Assembly: GCA_964344565.1 (NCBI GenBank)
Contig: CAYFNT010000017.1
Span: 1 to 64,000 of the forward strand
Length of the DNA stretch: 64,000 nucleotides
Reading direction: 5' to 3'
From: JACNKJ01 sp964344565
GTDB lineage: Bacteria; Krumholzibacteriota; Krumholzibacteriia; JACNKJ01
Below are positions 25,886 through 33,991 of this stretch, one piece after another (positions within the stretch are counted from its first letter, which is position 1; each line of letters begins with the position of its first letter). The notes beneath the pieces were generated by a model that did not search any database, was not told the DNA's origin, and worked only from the letters and a program-made list of their open reading frames with translations. Position numbers and translations under genes: made by a program.

Positions 25886-28399
25886 TTAGCGGCTGAGTAT
25901 GAGTTTCTGAGACACCCGCTCTTCGCCCGACTGCAGCACCGCCATGTAGACGCCGCTGGCCAGATCCACCGGTCGCCAGTCCACCGTGCGGATGATGCCG
26001 TCGCCGGGCACCGTGGCCACGCGTTCGATCAGGCGGCCGCGTGCATCGAAGATGCTCAGGCTGGTGGACGCTCCCGCGCGAGAGGCGAAACGAAGGGTCG
26101 TGGAGCCCGCCACCGGATTGGGATAGGGCGCATCCAGCATGAGACGGCGGGATGCCGCGCTCCAGCCCTGATCGCCCACCGATGTGGGCTCGGGCAGGTT
26201 GATCTCCCATGCGCCGCGCCCGTAAGTGCCGGCCACGAGCTTGCGCCCCGCGCCGTTGATCTCCAGATCGAGCACCTGCACGTGGGGCAGGCCGTCGCCG
26301 TGGGGCGTCCAGTTGGCGCCCGCGTTGTTCGAATACCAGACGCCGGTCTCCGTGCCGATGTACCAGTCGTTCGGCCGGAGCGGATCCACGGCGATGCAGT
26401 GGGTGGGATGGGCGGGCAGGTCTCCCGTGGCGTCGAGCCAGGTGTATCCGTAGTCGTGGCTCACGGCAACGCTGGCGTGGTCCTCGGAGTAGCCGTAGAA
26501 TGTCACGAAGACCGTGGCCGGATCGCTGGGGTGAGCCGTCACCTTCGAAGCCCCGAAGGTTGCGAAGCCGAAGGTGTTGGCGCTGAACCAGGTGTCGCCA
26601 CCGTCTTGAGAGCCCTTCACCAGATTTCCGCTGACGGTCCAGACCACGTCGCCGTCCACGGGGCAGATGCTGATCCACTTGGCGCCGTGTCCGGCCACGT
26701 TGTACCACCAGCTGCCGCCGGTGGTGGTCTTGAAGATGCCGTCGCTGGTGGCCGTGAAGAGGGTGTGGGGTTCGATCTGGTTCTCGGCCGTGGGCGCCAC
26801 CCAGGCGCCGTTGCCCGTGAGGCCGTTCATGATCGTGGTCCAGCCCTGTCCGCCGTCATAGCTGCGCACGTGATTGCCGAACTGCCATTCGCTGTAGACA
26901 TGGTTGTGATTGAGGGGCGAGATGTTGGTGACCATGCCGTCGGCGTAGAGCGTAGAACTGAACCAGCTGTCCAACTCGGTGCGGCCGGGCACGCCGTTGT
27001 CCTGGGTGCCGCCCATCATGAAGATGGGATCGGTCTGCGCCACGGCGATGTCGTAGAACTGATAGGTCACCAGTCCCGCGCGTCGCTCCTCGAAGTTGAG
27101 TCCGTCGTCTTCGGAGCGCCACACGCCGCCGTCGGTGCCCACCCAGATCACGTCGCTGAAGCCAGGCTGGTAGACCGCCGCGTGATGATCCACGTGCACG
27201 TCGGTGGCGGTGCCCATGGTGTCGTTGCCGCCGGTCTCCACCCAGTTGACACCGCCGTCGGTGCTGCGATAGAGCCGCACCCCGCCGGCGATGAGCACGC
27301 TGCTGTCATCGGGATCCACGGCCATGGTCACGTTGTACCAGCCCTGACCGCCGGTCATGTTGACGGTCGTGTTGCGCGCCTCCCAGCTGGCACCGCCGTC
27401 GGCGCTGCGGTAGATGCCCAGGGTCTGGCTCGTGTTGCGATTGACGAAGTGCACGTAGACCGTTTCGGGATCGTCCGCCGTGACGCCCAGGCGCGAGTTG
27501 CCGATGACCGTAGCGCCGGGCTGTCCCGTGCCGGCCAGCGCGAAGCTGAGACCGTCGTTGGTGGACACGTAGACGCCCGCCTCGCCGATATAGAAACCCT
27601 TCACGGCGTAGACCGTGTTCGGACCCCCCGGCTTCCAGACCACGTCCCACCAGGGTCCCTCGGCGATGCGGAACCAGTTCTGGCCCTCATCCAGGCTGCG
27701 CCATAGGCCGTCCCTGGCCGCGGCCAGGATGGTGCCCGTGGTCGGATTCACCTCGATGGCGTTGAAGCCGTGCCCGTGATTGACCTCGTAGCTGAGGCTG
27801 GTCTGTTCCCAGGTCTCGCCGGCGTCCTCGGATCTGAGCATGCCCAGGCCCCAGACGCCAGCGCCGTTGCCTTCCCCCGAGCCCAACAGGACCACATCGG
27901 GATTCCAGGGCAGCACGGCCACGGCCCCCACTTCCAGCACCGGCAGTTGGTCGGTGCTCGTGGCGTAGCTCAGTCCGCCGTCGACCGACTTCCAGAGACC
28001 GCCGCTGGCCGAGGCCACGTAGAGGATGTCCGGATCCGTCGGATGGAAGGCGATGTCCAGGATGCGCCCCGACATGCCGGTGGGCCCCACCGAGAACCAG
28101 CCGCGCAGAGCCTCGGCGTCGCGAAGGTTTTCCCGTTCGCGTCGAGCCTCGGAGACTTCCCAGCGTCGAGCCGGATCGGGCAGTCCGCCGTTATCGAGGC
28201 GATCCTCGTAGAACCATTTGGCGCGGTTGTAGGGCTTCCATCCGCTGCCGGGTTCGCTCTTGAGCTGGGGCTTAGCCTCGTAGAAGGCCTCCATTTCGCT
28301 CAGCCATGTTCGGACTTCGAGACTGGCTTCGGAAGTCGTGGCGTAAGCGGTCGATGAAAGCAGAACGAGGGCGAACATGCAGATGCGGATCGCGGCCAT
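25886..28399 (-). CDS. Large exported sortilin/BNR-repeat beta-propeller protein with FlgD-like C-terminus
   Basis: 837 residues from the ATG at 28399 (GGGAG site; signal peptide MAAIRICMFALVLLSSTAYA). The body is two seven-bladed propellers of the VPS10/xyloglucanase type. Many blades carry Asp-box-like motifs: GLWKSVDGGLSYATS, MLRSEDAGETWEQT, GIYRSADGGASWEAR and GVWYSNNAGANWTPHG. The last 80 residues are a FlgD-like module (APYPNPVAGSTTLRF, SIFDARGRLIERV, SGVYMAVL). Such proteins are cell-surface carbohydrate-binding or uncharacterised. It is larger than, but similar in plan to, the protein at 4297-6297. It is followed closely on the same strand by the queG fusion. Confidence 0.86.
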   Translation of the reverse strand: MAAIRICMFALVLLSSTAYATTSEASLEVRTWLSEMEAFYEAKPQLKSEPGSGWKPYNRAKWFYEDRLDNGGLPDPARRWEVSEARRERENLRDAEALRGWFSVGPTGMSGRILDIAFHPTDPDILYVASASGGLWKSVDGGLSYATSTDQLPVLEVGAVAVLPWNPDVVLLGSGEGNGAGVWGLGMLRSEDAGETWEQTSLSYEVNHGHGFNAIEVNPTTGTILAAARDGLWRSLDEGQNWFRIAEGPWWDVVWKPGGPNTVYAVKGFYIGEAGVYVSTNDGLSFALAGTGQPGATVIGNSRLGVTADDPETVYVHFVNRNTSQTLGIYRSADGGASWEARNTTVNMTGGQGWYNVTMAVDPDDSSVLIAGGVRLYRSTDGGVNWVETGGNDTMGTATDVHVDHHAAVYQPGFSDVIWVGTDGGVWRSEDDGLNFEERRAGLVTYQFYDIAVAQTDPIFMMGGTQDNGVPGRTELDSWFSSTLYADGMVTNISPLNHNHVYSEWQFGNHVRSYDGGQGWTTIMNGLTGNGAWVAPTAENQIEPHTLFTATSDGIFKTTTGGSWWYNVAGHGAKWISICPVDGDVVWTVSGNLVKGSQDGGDTWFSANTFGFATFGASKVTAHPSDPATVFVTFYGYSEDHASVAVSHDYGYTWLDATGDLPAHPTHCIAVDPLRPNDWYIGTETGVWYSNNAGANWTPHGDGLPHVQVLDLEINGAGRKLVAGTYGRGAWEINLPEPTSVGDQGWSAASRRLMLDAPYPNPVAGSTTLRFASRAGASTSLSIFDARGRLIERVATVPGDGIIRTVDWRPVDLASGVYMAVLQSGEERVSQKLILSR

Positions 28400-28484
28400 G
28401 ATGGGGCATCTCCCTGGTAGGAAAGGGAAGCTGGGTGCCTTAATGCTATCACAGATCAAGGGGCCCATAAAGCGAGCCCGGCAG

Positions 28485-29582
28485 CTAGGCGTCGAGCACC
28501 TCGAGCACATCGTAGCGCTGATTGCGCAGGGCCGGCGTGAAACCCGCGTCGCGGATGAGACGCTCGATCTCCTCGCGGGGCATCAGGAATTTCGCCCCGG
28601 CCTGGCTGACCACGTTCTCCTCCAGCATGAGGCTGCCGAAATCGTTGGCGCCGAAACGCATGGCCACCTGTCCGATCTTCGCGCCCATGGTGACGTAGCT
28701 GAGCTGGAGGTTCTCGAAGTTGTCGAGGTAGAGCCGGCTGAGGGCCAGCACCCGCAGGTACTCCACCGAAGTCGCCTTGGGTGTTTTCAGATGCGTGTTC
28801 TCGGGCTGGAAGGTCCAGGGGATGAAGGCCGTGAAGCCTCCGGTGCGATCCTGCAGTTCGCGGAGCCGGTCGAAGTGCTCGAGGATGTCCGTATCCTCCT
28901 CCACGTGGCCGAACATCATGGTGGCCGTGGTGCGCATGCCGATCTCGTGGGCGATCTCCATGACCTCGAGCCATTCGTCGCTGCTGTCCTTCAGGGGCGC
29001 GATCTTCTTGCGCACGGGATCCGACAGGATCTCCGCGCCGCCGCCCGGCACCGAATCGAGCCCGGCCTCGCGAAGGCGGATGAGGGTTTCCTTCACCGAG
29101 AGATCGCTGAACTCGGCGATGCGCCGGATCTCCACCGGACTGAAGGCGTGCACGTGGATCTCGAAGTGGTCCTTGATCCAGCGCAGCATCTCCTCGTACC
29201 AGTCGATCTTCAGGTCGGGATGCACGCCTCCCTGCATGAGGATCTGCGTGCCCCCCACGTCGAGGGTTTCCTGAATCTTCTGGCCCAGCTCCTCGAAGCT
29301 GAGCACATAGGTCTCTTCGTGACCGGGCCTGCGATAGAAGGCGCAGAACTTGCAGTACACGTTGCAGACGTTGGTGTAGTTGATGTTCCGGTCGAGGATG
29401 AAGGTGACCTGCTCTTCCGGATGCATGGCACCCCGCCGAGAATCGGCGGCGCGACCGAGATCGAGCAAATCGGCCTCGCGGAAGAGCGCCAGTCCCTCTT
29501 CGCGGCTGAGCCGTTCACCCTTCGCCGCCTTGTCGAGCAGGGCGCGCAGGTCCGCCTGGGTTTTGGCCTCGCTCAATGCCAT
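28485..29582 (-). CDS. mqnC: Cyclic dehypoxanthinyl futalosine synthase (MqnC)
   Basis: 365 residues; a radical-SAM enzyme of the futalosine menaquinone pathway. The cluster motif is CNVYCKFCAF near residue 73, followed by GGVHPDLKIDWYEEML, HVHAFSPVEI and a glycine-rich PGGGAEIL. It resembles MqnE next door, but RNINYTNVCNVYCKFCAFYR and the end part fit MqnC. Its ATG overlaps the mqnE stop by 10 bases, so the two are cotranscribed. Menaquinone would serve the membrane electron chain that Rnf and the cytochromes imply. Confidence 0.92.
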   Translation of the reverse strand: MALSEAKTQADLRALLDKAAKGERLSREEGLALFREADLLDLGRAADSRRGAMHPEEQVTFILDRNINYTNVCNVYCKFCAFYRRPGHEETYVLSFEELGQKIQETLDVGGTQILMQGGVHPDLKIDWYEEMLRWIKDHFEIHVHAFSPVEIRRIAEFSDLSVKETLIRLREAGLDSVPGGGAEILSDPVRKKIAPLKDSSDEWLEVMEIAHEIGMRTTATMMFGHVEEDTDILEHFDRLRELQDRTGGFTAFIPWTFQPENTHLKTPKATSVEYLRVLALSRLYLDNFENLQLSYVTMGAKIGQVAMRFGANDFGSLMLEENVVSQAGAKFLMPREEIERLIRDAGFTPALRNQRYDVLEVLDA

Positions 29583-30655
29583 GCGCGCACCTCCTCGTAG
29601 ACCGTGTTGCGTTCGACGGGAAGCCGCCCGGCCTTACGAATGAGGCGCACCAATTCCTCCTGATGGATGTGCTCCGGTGTGGTCCCCCCCGCGTCGTGCG
29701 TGATGCGCTCGCGCACCACGGTGCCGTCGATGTCGTTGGCGCCGAATCTGAGTCCCAGCTGGCTGAGCTTCTCGGTGACCATGATCCAGTAGGTCTTCAC
29801 GTGGCGGAAGTTGTCCAGGAAGAGCCGCGACACGGCCAGGGTGCGCAGGTCGTCCAGCCCCGTGGTGAAGGTGTCCACGGGAAGCGGGTTGTTTTCGGGG
29901 TGATAGGCCAGGGGGATGAAGGCCTGGAAGCCGCCGGTCTCGTCCTGGAGCCTGCGCAGGCGATCCATGTGATCCACCCGGTCCTCCAGCGATTCGATGT
30001 GTCCGTAGAGCATGGTGGCGTTGGACGGCAGGCCCAGCTCGTGGGCCGCCCGATGCACCTCGAACCAGCGGTCGGTCCAGCTCTTGTGTCCGCAGAGCTT
30101 CTCGCGGATTTCCTCCTGGAAGATCTCGGCGCCGCCCCCGGGCAGGCTGCCCACGCCGGCCTCTCGCATGTCCACCAGAACCTCTTCCACGCTGAGGCCG
30201 GTGAGCCGTGTGAAGTGGTCGATCTCAACCGCGGTCCAGGCCTTCAGATGCACTTCCGGATGGGCCTCGTGCAGCAGGCTGATGATGCCGCGGTACCAGT
30301 CGTACTTCTTGCGAGGATGAATCCCCCCCACGATGTGTATCTCCCTCGCGCCCTCGGCCTCCATGCCGGCGGCCGCCTCGAGGATCTGTTCGTCCGACAT
30401 GGTGTAGCCGTGATCGTCCTTGAGCGTGGCGGCGAAGGAGCAGAACTGGCAGCTCTTCGTGTAGACGCAGACGTTGGTGGGATTGATGTGCCGGTTGATG
30501 TTGAAGTAGACCTTGCGGCCGTTCTTCGCCGTGTTGACCGCATCGGCCATCTCGCCCAGGGCGAAGAGATCGTCGCTGCGATAGAGGACGAGGGCATCCT
30601 CACGACTGAGACGCTCGCCGGACTCGATCTTGGCGCGGATGGAATCGAGGCTCAT
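29573..30655 (-). CDS. mqnE: Aminofutalosine synthase (MqnE)
   Basis: 360 residues from ATG 30655 (MSLDSIRAKIE). A radical-SAM enzyme that joins 3-enolpyruvoyl-benzoate to SAM to form aminofutalosine. The cluster motif is CVYTKSCQFCSFAA near residue 60; then come VGGIHPRKKYDWYRGII, PGGGAEIFQEEIREKLCG and the end block ITHDAGGTTPEHIHQEELVR. Length is normal for the family. The upstream in-frame start adds only 13 residues and is less likely. It forms a two-gene operon with mqnC; the rest of the pathway is not in this window. Confidence 0.92.
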   Translation of the reverse strand: MSLDSIRAKIESGERLSREDALVLYRSDDLFALGEMADAVNTAKNGRKVYFNINRHINPTNVCVYTKSCQFCSFAATLKDDHGYTMSDEQILEAAAGMEAEGAREIHIVGGIHPRKKYDWYRGIISLLHEAHPEVHLKAWTAVEIDHFTRLTGLSVEEVLVDMREAGVGSLPGGGAEIFQEEIREKLCGHKSWTDRWFEVHRAAHELGLPSNATMLYGHIESLEDRVDHMDRLRRLQDETGGFQAFIPLAYHPENNPLPVDTFTTGLDDLRTLAVSRLFLDNFRHVKTYWIMVTEKLSQLGLRFGANDIDGTVVRERITHDAGGTTPEHIHQEELVRLIRKAGRLPVERNTVYEEVRAWH

Positions 30656-30752
30656 GGGGACTTCCGTCGGTGAAGGGGTCCGGAGAATATACATGCGAGG
30701 GCCCGGGGCATCAACGATTGACCGGGGGCGCCGAGCGAATTAGCCTCGGGCC

Positions 30753-31601
30753 ATGAAACGATCCCTGATGCTTTCGCTCTTTCCGATCCTCATGTCCATA
30801 AGCGCCTGCGGCGAGGCCGACCGCTGGGAGGCCGTTCTCGAGCGCAATGCCGATGGGCTCTACCCCGTCGCCGTCATGGACTCGATCCTCGCGGCCGAGA
30901 AAAGCCTGCCCACGGCCCGGCGCATGGGTCTCTGGGCGCGGCGGTTCCTGGACGCCGACGAGTCGAGTTACCTCTTCGGCCTGGCCGAGGGCGGATACGT
31001 GAGCGAAGGGCTCATCGTGAGCGACCGCGTGCACGACTGCGTGAGCCTCACCTATCGCGTGAGCGAACTGGCCCGAGCATCCAGCGTCGAGACTGCCCTT
31101 CGCATGGCCCTGGGCACGCGTTTCGCGGGGGCGGAACTCGACTCGGTGATCGGACCCGACGGACGGGCCGACTACGATCGCCCCGAGCACCTGGACTACA
31201 GCCTTGACATGATCCGCACCGGCCACTGGGGCCGAGACGTCACACGCGAACTCAGCGGCGCCGGACCCGACGGCGTGGGCAGCAGCCGCTATCCCGCCGA
31301 TAGTTTCTGGTTCCTGCCCCAGGGCTCCATGGTTGAAGATGAACTTGCCGAGGGCGACATCGTCTGGCTGGTGCTGAGTCCCTACCACGAGTCCGCGCGG
31401 AAGCTGCGCAAGGAGTACGGCCTGGTCATCGGCCACATCGGCATGATCATCGTGGAAGAAGGTCGTCCCTGGCTCGTGCACGCGGCCTCGAGCTCCCTGG
31501 ACGGATGGTACGAAGGCGGCCGGGTGGTCGCAGTGCCCCTGGCGGAGTATCTCGCGCGGGTCGAGCGCTACTACGGGGTGATGGTGACGAGATTTAACTG
31601 A
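30753..31601 (+). CDS. DUF1460-like (N-acetylmuramoyl-L-alanine amidase-like) lipoprotein
   Basis: 282 residues. The signal peptide ends in a lipobox-like LMSISAC. The body resembles the DUF1460 family, which has an NlpC/P60-type papain fold acting on peptidoglycan. The presumed catalytic Cys is in DRVHDCVSLTYRVSEL near residue 95 and the His in GHIGMIIVEEGRPWLVHAAS near 230. GDIVWLVLSPYHE is a typical strand. It is probably an envelope hydrolase or an amidase of wall fragments. It is divergent from mqnE; the site before the ATG is weak. Confidence 0.78.
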   Translation: MKRSLMLSLFPILMSISACGEADRWEAVLERNADGLYPVAVMDSILAAEKSLPTARRMGLWARRFLDADESSYLFGLAEGGYVSEGLIVSDRVHDCVSLTYRVSELARASSVETALRMALGTRFAGAELDSVIGPDGRADYDRPEHLDYSLDMIRTGHWGRDVTRELSGAGPDGVGSSRYPADSFWFLPQGSMVEDELAEGDIVWLVLSPYHESARKLRKEYGLVIGHIGMIIVEEGRPWLVHAASSSLDGWYEGGRVVAVPLAEYLARVERYYGVMVTRFN

Positions 31602-31696
31602 TCAGCTTCCCATTTCTGGTGAGCTCGCCCTTCCGACCTCTCGATCACATTTGCGCGAAGCACGGCATATCTTATTAGTTAACATTGCCTTAAGCA

Positions 31697-31725
31697 TTGA
31701 CAGCACCCAGGCTTGTTAGTATTAT
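31697..31725 (+). promoter_or_regulatory. Near-consensus sigma-70 promoter for the HNH gene
   Basis: TTGACA at 31697-31702, 17 bases, then TATTAT at 31720-31725, in an AT-rich stretch 48 bases before the HNH start. It is unusually perfect for this GC-rich window. Confidence 0.72.
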
Positions 31726-31773
31726 TCAGCCTTCCCCACACCCTCCTCCCATTTGCACAACAGGAGGGAATCC

Positions 31774-32724
31774 ATGCCGCGACGACCCGCACGACACATC
31801 CACGAATCCCTGCTCGAGGCGCTCTCAGCGCTGCGTCGAGCCGAGCAGAATGCCGTACTTCTCTTCGCCGAGCTGTTGAAGCATCGCCTCTATCGAGATC
31901 TCGGCTATGCGACTATCCATCTTTATGCGAGCGAGGCCTTGGGGTTTTCACGAAGGAAGACCTATCAGTTCATCCGTCTTGCGAACTCTCTGGAGCAACT
32001 TCCAGAGTTGAAAGCCAGCATCAAGAAAAACGATCTGCCCTGGACCAAGGCTCGCGTCATCGCGGACCTTGCCACCCCCAAGACTCAAAAGCGATGGATC
32101 GCGGAAGCCAGGAAGTCGAGCCGCCGCGAGCTGGAAAGGAAGGCAAGACTTGCGCGGGCGAAAACGAAATCAGGTATCGAGCAGCCTGCGCTCGAACTCG
32201 GCCCGAAAGACGACCTACCGGCCGCTCCCGTCGATATTCGCCTCCGTTTCACGCCTGAGCAAATCTCGCGGTTCGAAGCCATCATCGAAGTTTTTCGGAA
32301 GCGGGGCAGGAATGCCGCGAGGGAAGACCTGATTCTGGAAGCTCTGGATTCCCTGCTCGGGGATGAAGAGTGCACCCGGGTGCACTCTTCAAGTTCCTAT
32401 CAAATCATCGCCTATCGATGTGACGAGTGCGGAAGGACGAGCCTGAAGACCTCGAGAGGAAACCTGCGGATCGACAAGGCAAGAACCGAGGTGATAAGCT
32501 GCGATTCGAAGACCCTGACACATGGAACGAACCGGTCGAGTATTGCCCCGACTCTGCGTGCGCGAGTCCTTGCACGCGATGGACATCGCTGCAGCACTCC
32601 TGGCTGTCGGCATCGTCATTTCCTGGAAGTTCACCACAAGAAGCCGAGATCTAGAGGCGGCGGCGATCAGATCGACAACCTCATCACACTCTGCTCTGCC
32701 TGCCATCAGCAGGCCCACCGCTGA
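31774..32724 (+). CDS. HNH endonuclease
   Basis: 316 residues from ATG 31774 (AGGAGGG site). The N-terminal half is helical (LLEALSALRRAEQNAVLLFA, then LGYATIHLYASEALGFSRRK), like the DUF222-type region of multi-copy HNH proteins. The last 60 residues are the nuclease: RVLARDGHRCSTPGC, then FLEVHHKKPRSRGGGDQIDN and LCSACHQQAHR, with the HNH residues and zinc-binding cysteines in place. It has its own strong promoter and lower GC than its neighbours. A perfect 26-bp palindrome lies in frame and encodes C-T-R-V-H at residues 200-204. It is probably a mobile or host-dispersed nuclease gene; its target is unknown. Confidence 0.85.
   Translation: MPRRPARHIHESLLEALSALRRAEQNAVLLFAELLKHRLYRDLGYATIHLYASEALGFSRRKTYQFIRLANSLEQLPELKASIKKNDLPWTKARVIADLATPKTQKRWIAEARKSSRRELERKARLARAKTKSGIEQPALELGPKDDLPAAPVDIRLRFTPEQISRFEAIIEVFRKRGRNAAREDLILEALDSLLGDEECTRVHSSSSYQIIAYRCDECGRTSLKTSRGNLRIDKARTEVISCDSKTLTHGTNRSSIAPTLRARVLARDGHRCSTPGCRHRHFLEVHHKKPRSRGGGDQIDNLITLCSACHQQAHR
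32365..32390. repeat. Perfect 26-bp palindrome inside the HNH gene
   Basis: Each half is GAAGAGTGCACCC; the core is TGCACCCGGGTGCA. It belongs to the palindrome family near TSYACMCGKGTRSA. It is read in frame through the linker between the helical half and the HNH domain. Confidence 0.85.
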
Positions 32725-32726
32725 GA

Positions 32727-33395
32727 CTAGGGAGCCGTCAAGGTGTCGAGCCAGGCCTCGCCGCGGACCTCGCCGAACCAGGCGAGGATCTCCGCGAAAC
32801 CTGCCCAACGCACATGGGCCACGCCCTCCCGCTCGCACCAGTCGGCAAGGCTTCCCTTGGCGAAGAGCAGATCGGCCCGGGAACCGGGACAGCGGTCCGT
32901 GGTGCCGTCGCCGATGTAGATCACCGGATCGGGAACCTGCGACAGGTGCCAGCTCTTGCAGTGATTGCAGAGGGCATTGATGCGCGGCGTGGTGGCGGGA
33001 ACCACCCGCCATCGGCCGTCCGGCTCGAAGCTGAGATCATTGGCGAGCACGGGCAGGCGCTCGAGGCCCTGCGACGCCATCACCGATTCGATGAGGGGGC
33101 GCAGGCCGCCGGATATCACCGTGATGGGCCAGCCTCGCGACTCGCAGAAGTCGACGAACTCCGTGAAGGCCGGGTCCACGGGCACCTCGTTCAGCACAGA
33201 GGTCAGGGCCTCATCGAAGGGTGCCGTGAGCAGTGCGATCTCCTGGCGGAGCCCCTGTTCCTCGCTGAGGGAACCGTCATCCACCCGGTCCTCGATCTCG
33301 TACCAGCTCTCGCCCACATAGCGGTCGAGCAGGTGCACGAGGGTGTCGCGCTCGGTGACGGTACCGTCGAAATCGGTGTAAACATGTGGCTTCAA
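32727..33395 (-). CDS. HAD-family phosphatase, MtnX-like
   Basis: 222 residues. The opening YTDFDGTVTERDTLVHLLDR is the HAD nucleophile loop (DxDGT), as in MtnX / phosphoserine-phosphatase-like proteins. Motif II is VISGGLRPLIESV, and motif IV is PVIYIGDGTTDRCPGSRADL with a cap of family size. MtnX removes the phosphate from 2-hydroxy-3-keto-5-methylthiopentenyl-1-phosphate in methionine salvage; the exact substrate here is not certain. The start is TTG at 33395 with GGGAG upstream. It is convergent with the HNH gene, which ends 3 bases away. Confidence 0.82.
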   Translation of the reverse strand: MKPHVYTDFDGTVTERDTLVHLLDRYVGESWYEIEDRVDDGSLSEEQGLRQEIALLTAPFDEALTSVLNEVPVDPAFTEFVDFCESRGWPITVISGGLRPLIESVMASQGLERLPVLANDLSFEPDGRWRVVPATTPRINALCNHCKSWHLSQVPDPVIYIGDGTTDRCPGSRADLLFAKGSLADWCEREGVAHVRWAGFAEILAWFGEVRGEAWLDTLTAP

Positions 33396-33447
33396 GCGTC
33401 TTGTCTCCCTGGTCCGAATGCCCTAGGATACGCGGGAAAGGAGCGCC

Positions 33448-33954
33448 ATGCGCTGGATCGAAGTAGACAGCCCCGACGGAGTCCTGGGACTATTCGCATC
33501 CGACCAAGGCCTCGTTGCCGTGGGCACAAGCAAGAAAGAAAATGCCGCTTACAAGAAGGGCGCCCTTCCGGCGAACTTCCTGGCGCCCGGCAAAGCCGAA
33601 AGCCATCTGGTTGCTTCGCGGGATTGGCTGTCCCGATACTTCGAGGGCGAGAATCCCGGCAAGCTTCCACCCTTGGACTATTCAGGTCAAGGGGAGTTCG
33701 GCGCGAAGGTCCTGAAGGAGTTGGCCAAGATTCCCTGGGGATCGGCCACGACCTACGGTGAACTCGCCAAACGTATCGGCAAGCCCGGAGCTTCCCGCGC
33801 CGTGGGTGGAGCCGTCCATCGCAATCCGCTCTGGCCCTTCGTCGCCTGCCATCGTGTACTGGCGGCCGGAGGCAGGATCGGCGGATTCGCGGGGGGCCTG
33901 GCCGCCAAGCGCAGGTTGCTCCGATTGGAAAACATCCCGGTTCCGAAATCCTGA
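33448..33954 (+). CDS. ogt: Methylated-DNA--protein-cysteine methyltransferase
   Basis: 168 residues; removes O6-alkyl groups from guanine by suicide transfer to Cys. The C-terminal domain has IPWGSATTYGELAKRIGKPG (helix-turn-helix region), RAVGGAVHRNPLWPFVACHR with the acceptor Cys near residue 134, and GRIGGFAGGLAAKRRLL. The active-site motif reads ACHRV and not PCHRV. AAAGGAG lies upstream of the ATG. It is 37 bases upstream of pepN on the same strand and likely cotranscribed. Confidence 0.93.
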   Translation: MRWIEVDSPDGVLGLFASDQGLVAVGTSKKENAAYKKGALPANFLAPGKAESHLVASRDWLSRYFEGENPGKLPPLDYSGQGEFGAKVLKELAKIPWGSATTYGELAKRIGKPGASRAVGGAVHRNPLWPFVACHRVLAAGGRIGGFAGGLAAKRRLLRLENIPVPKS

Positions 33955-33991
33955 CTCCGAATCCCCATCCAAATCTTACGGAGAACGCAAG

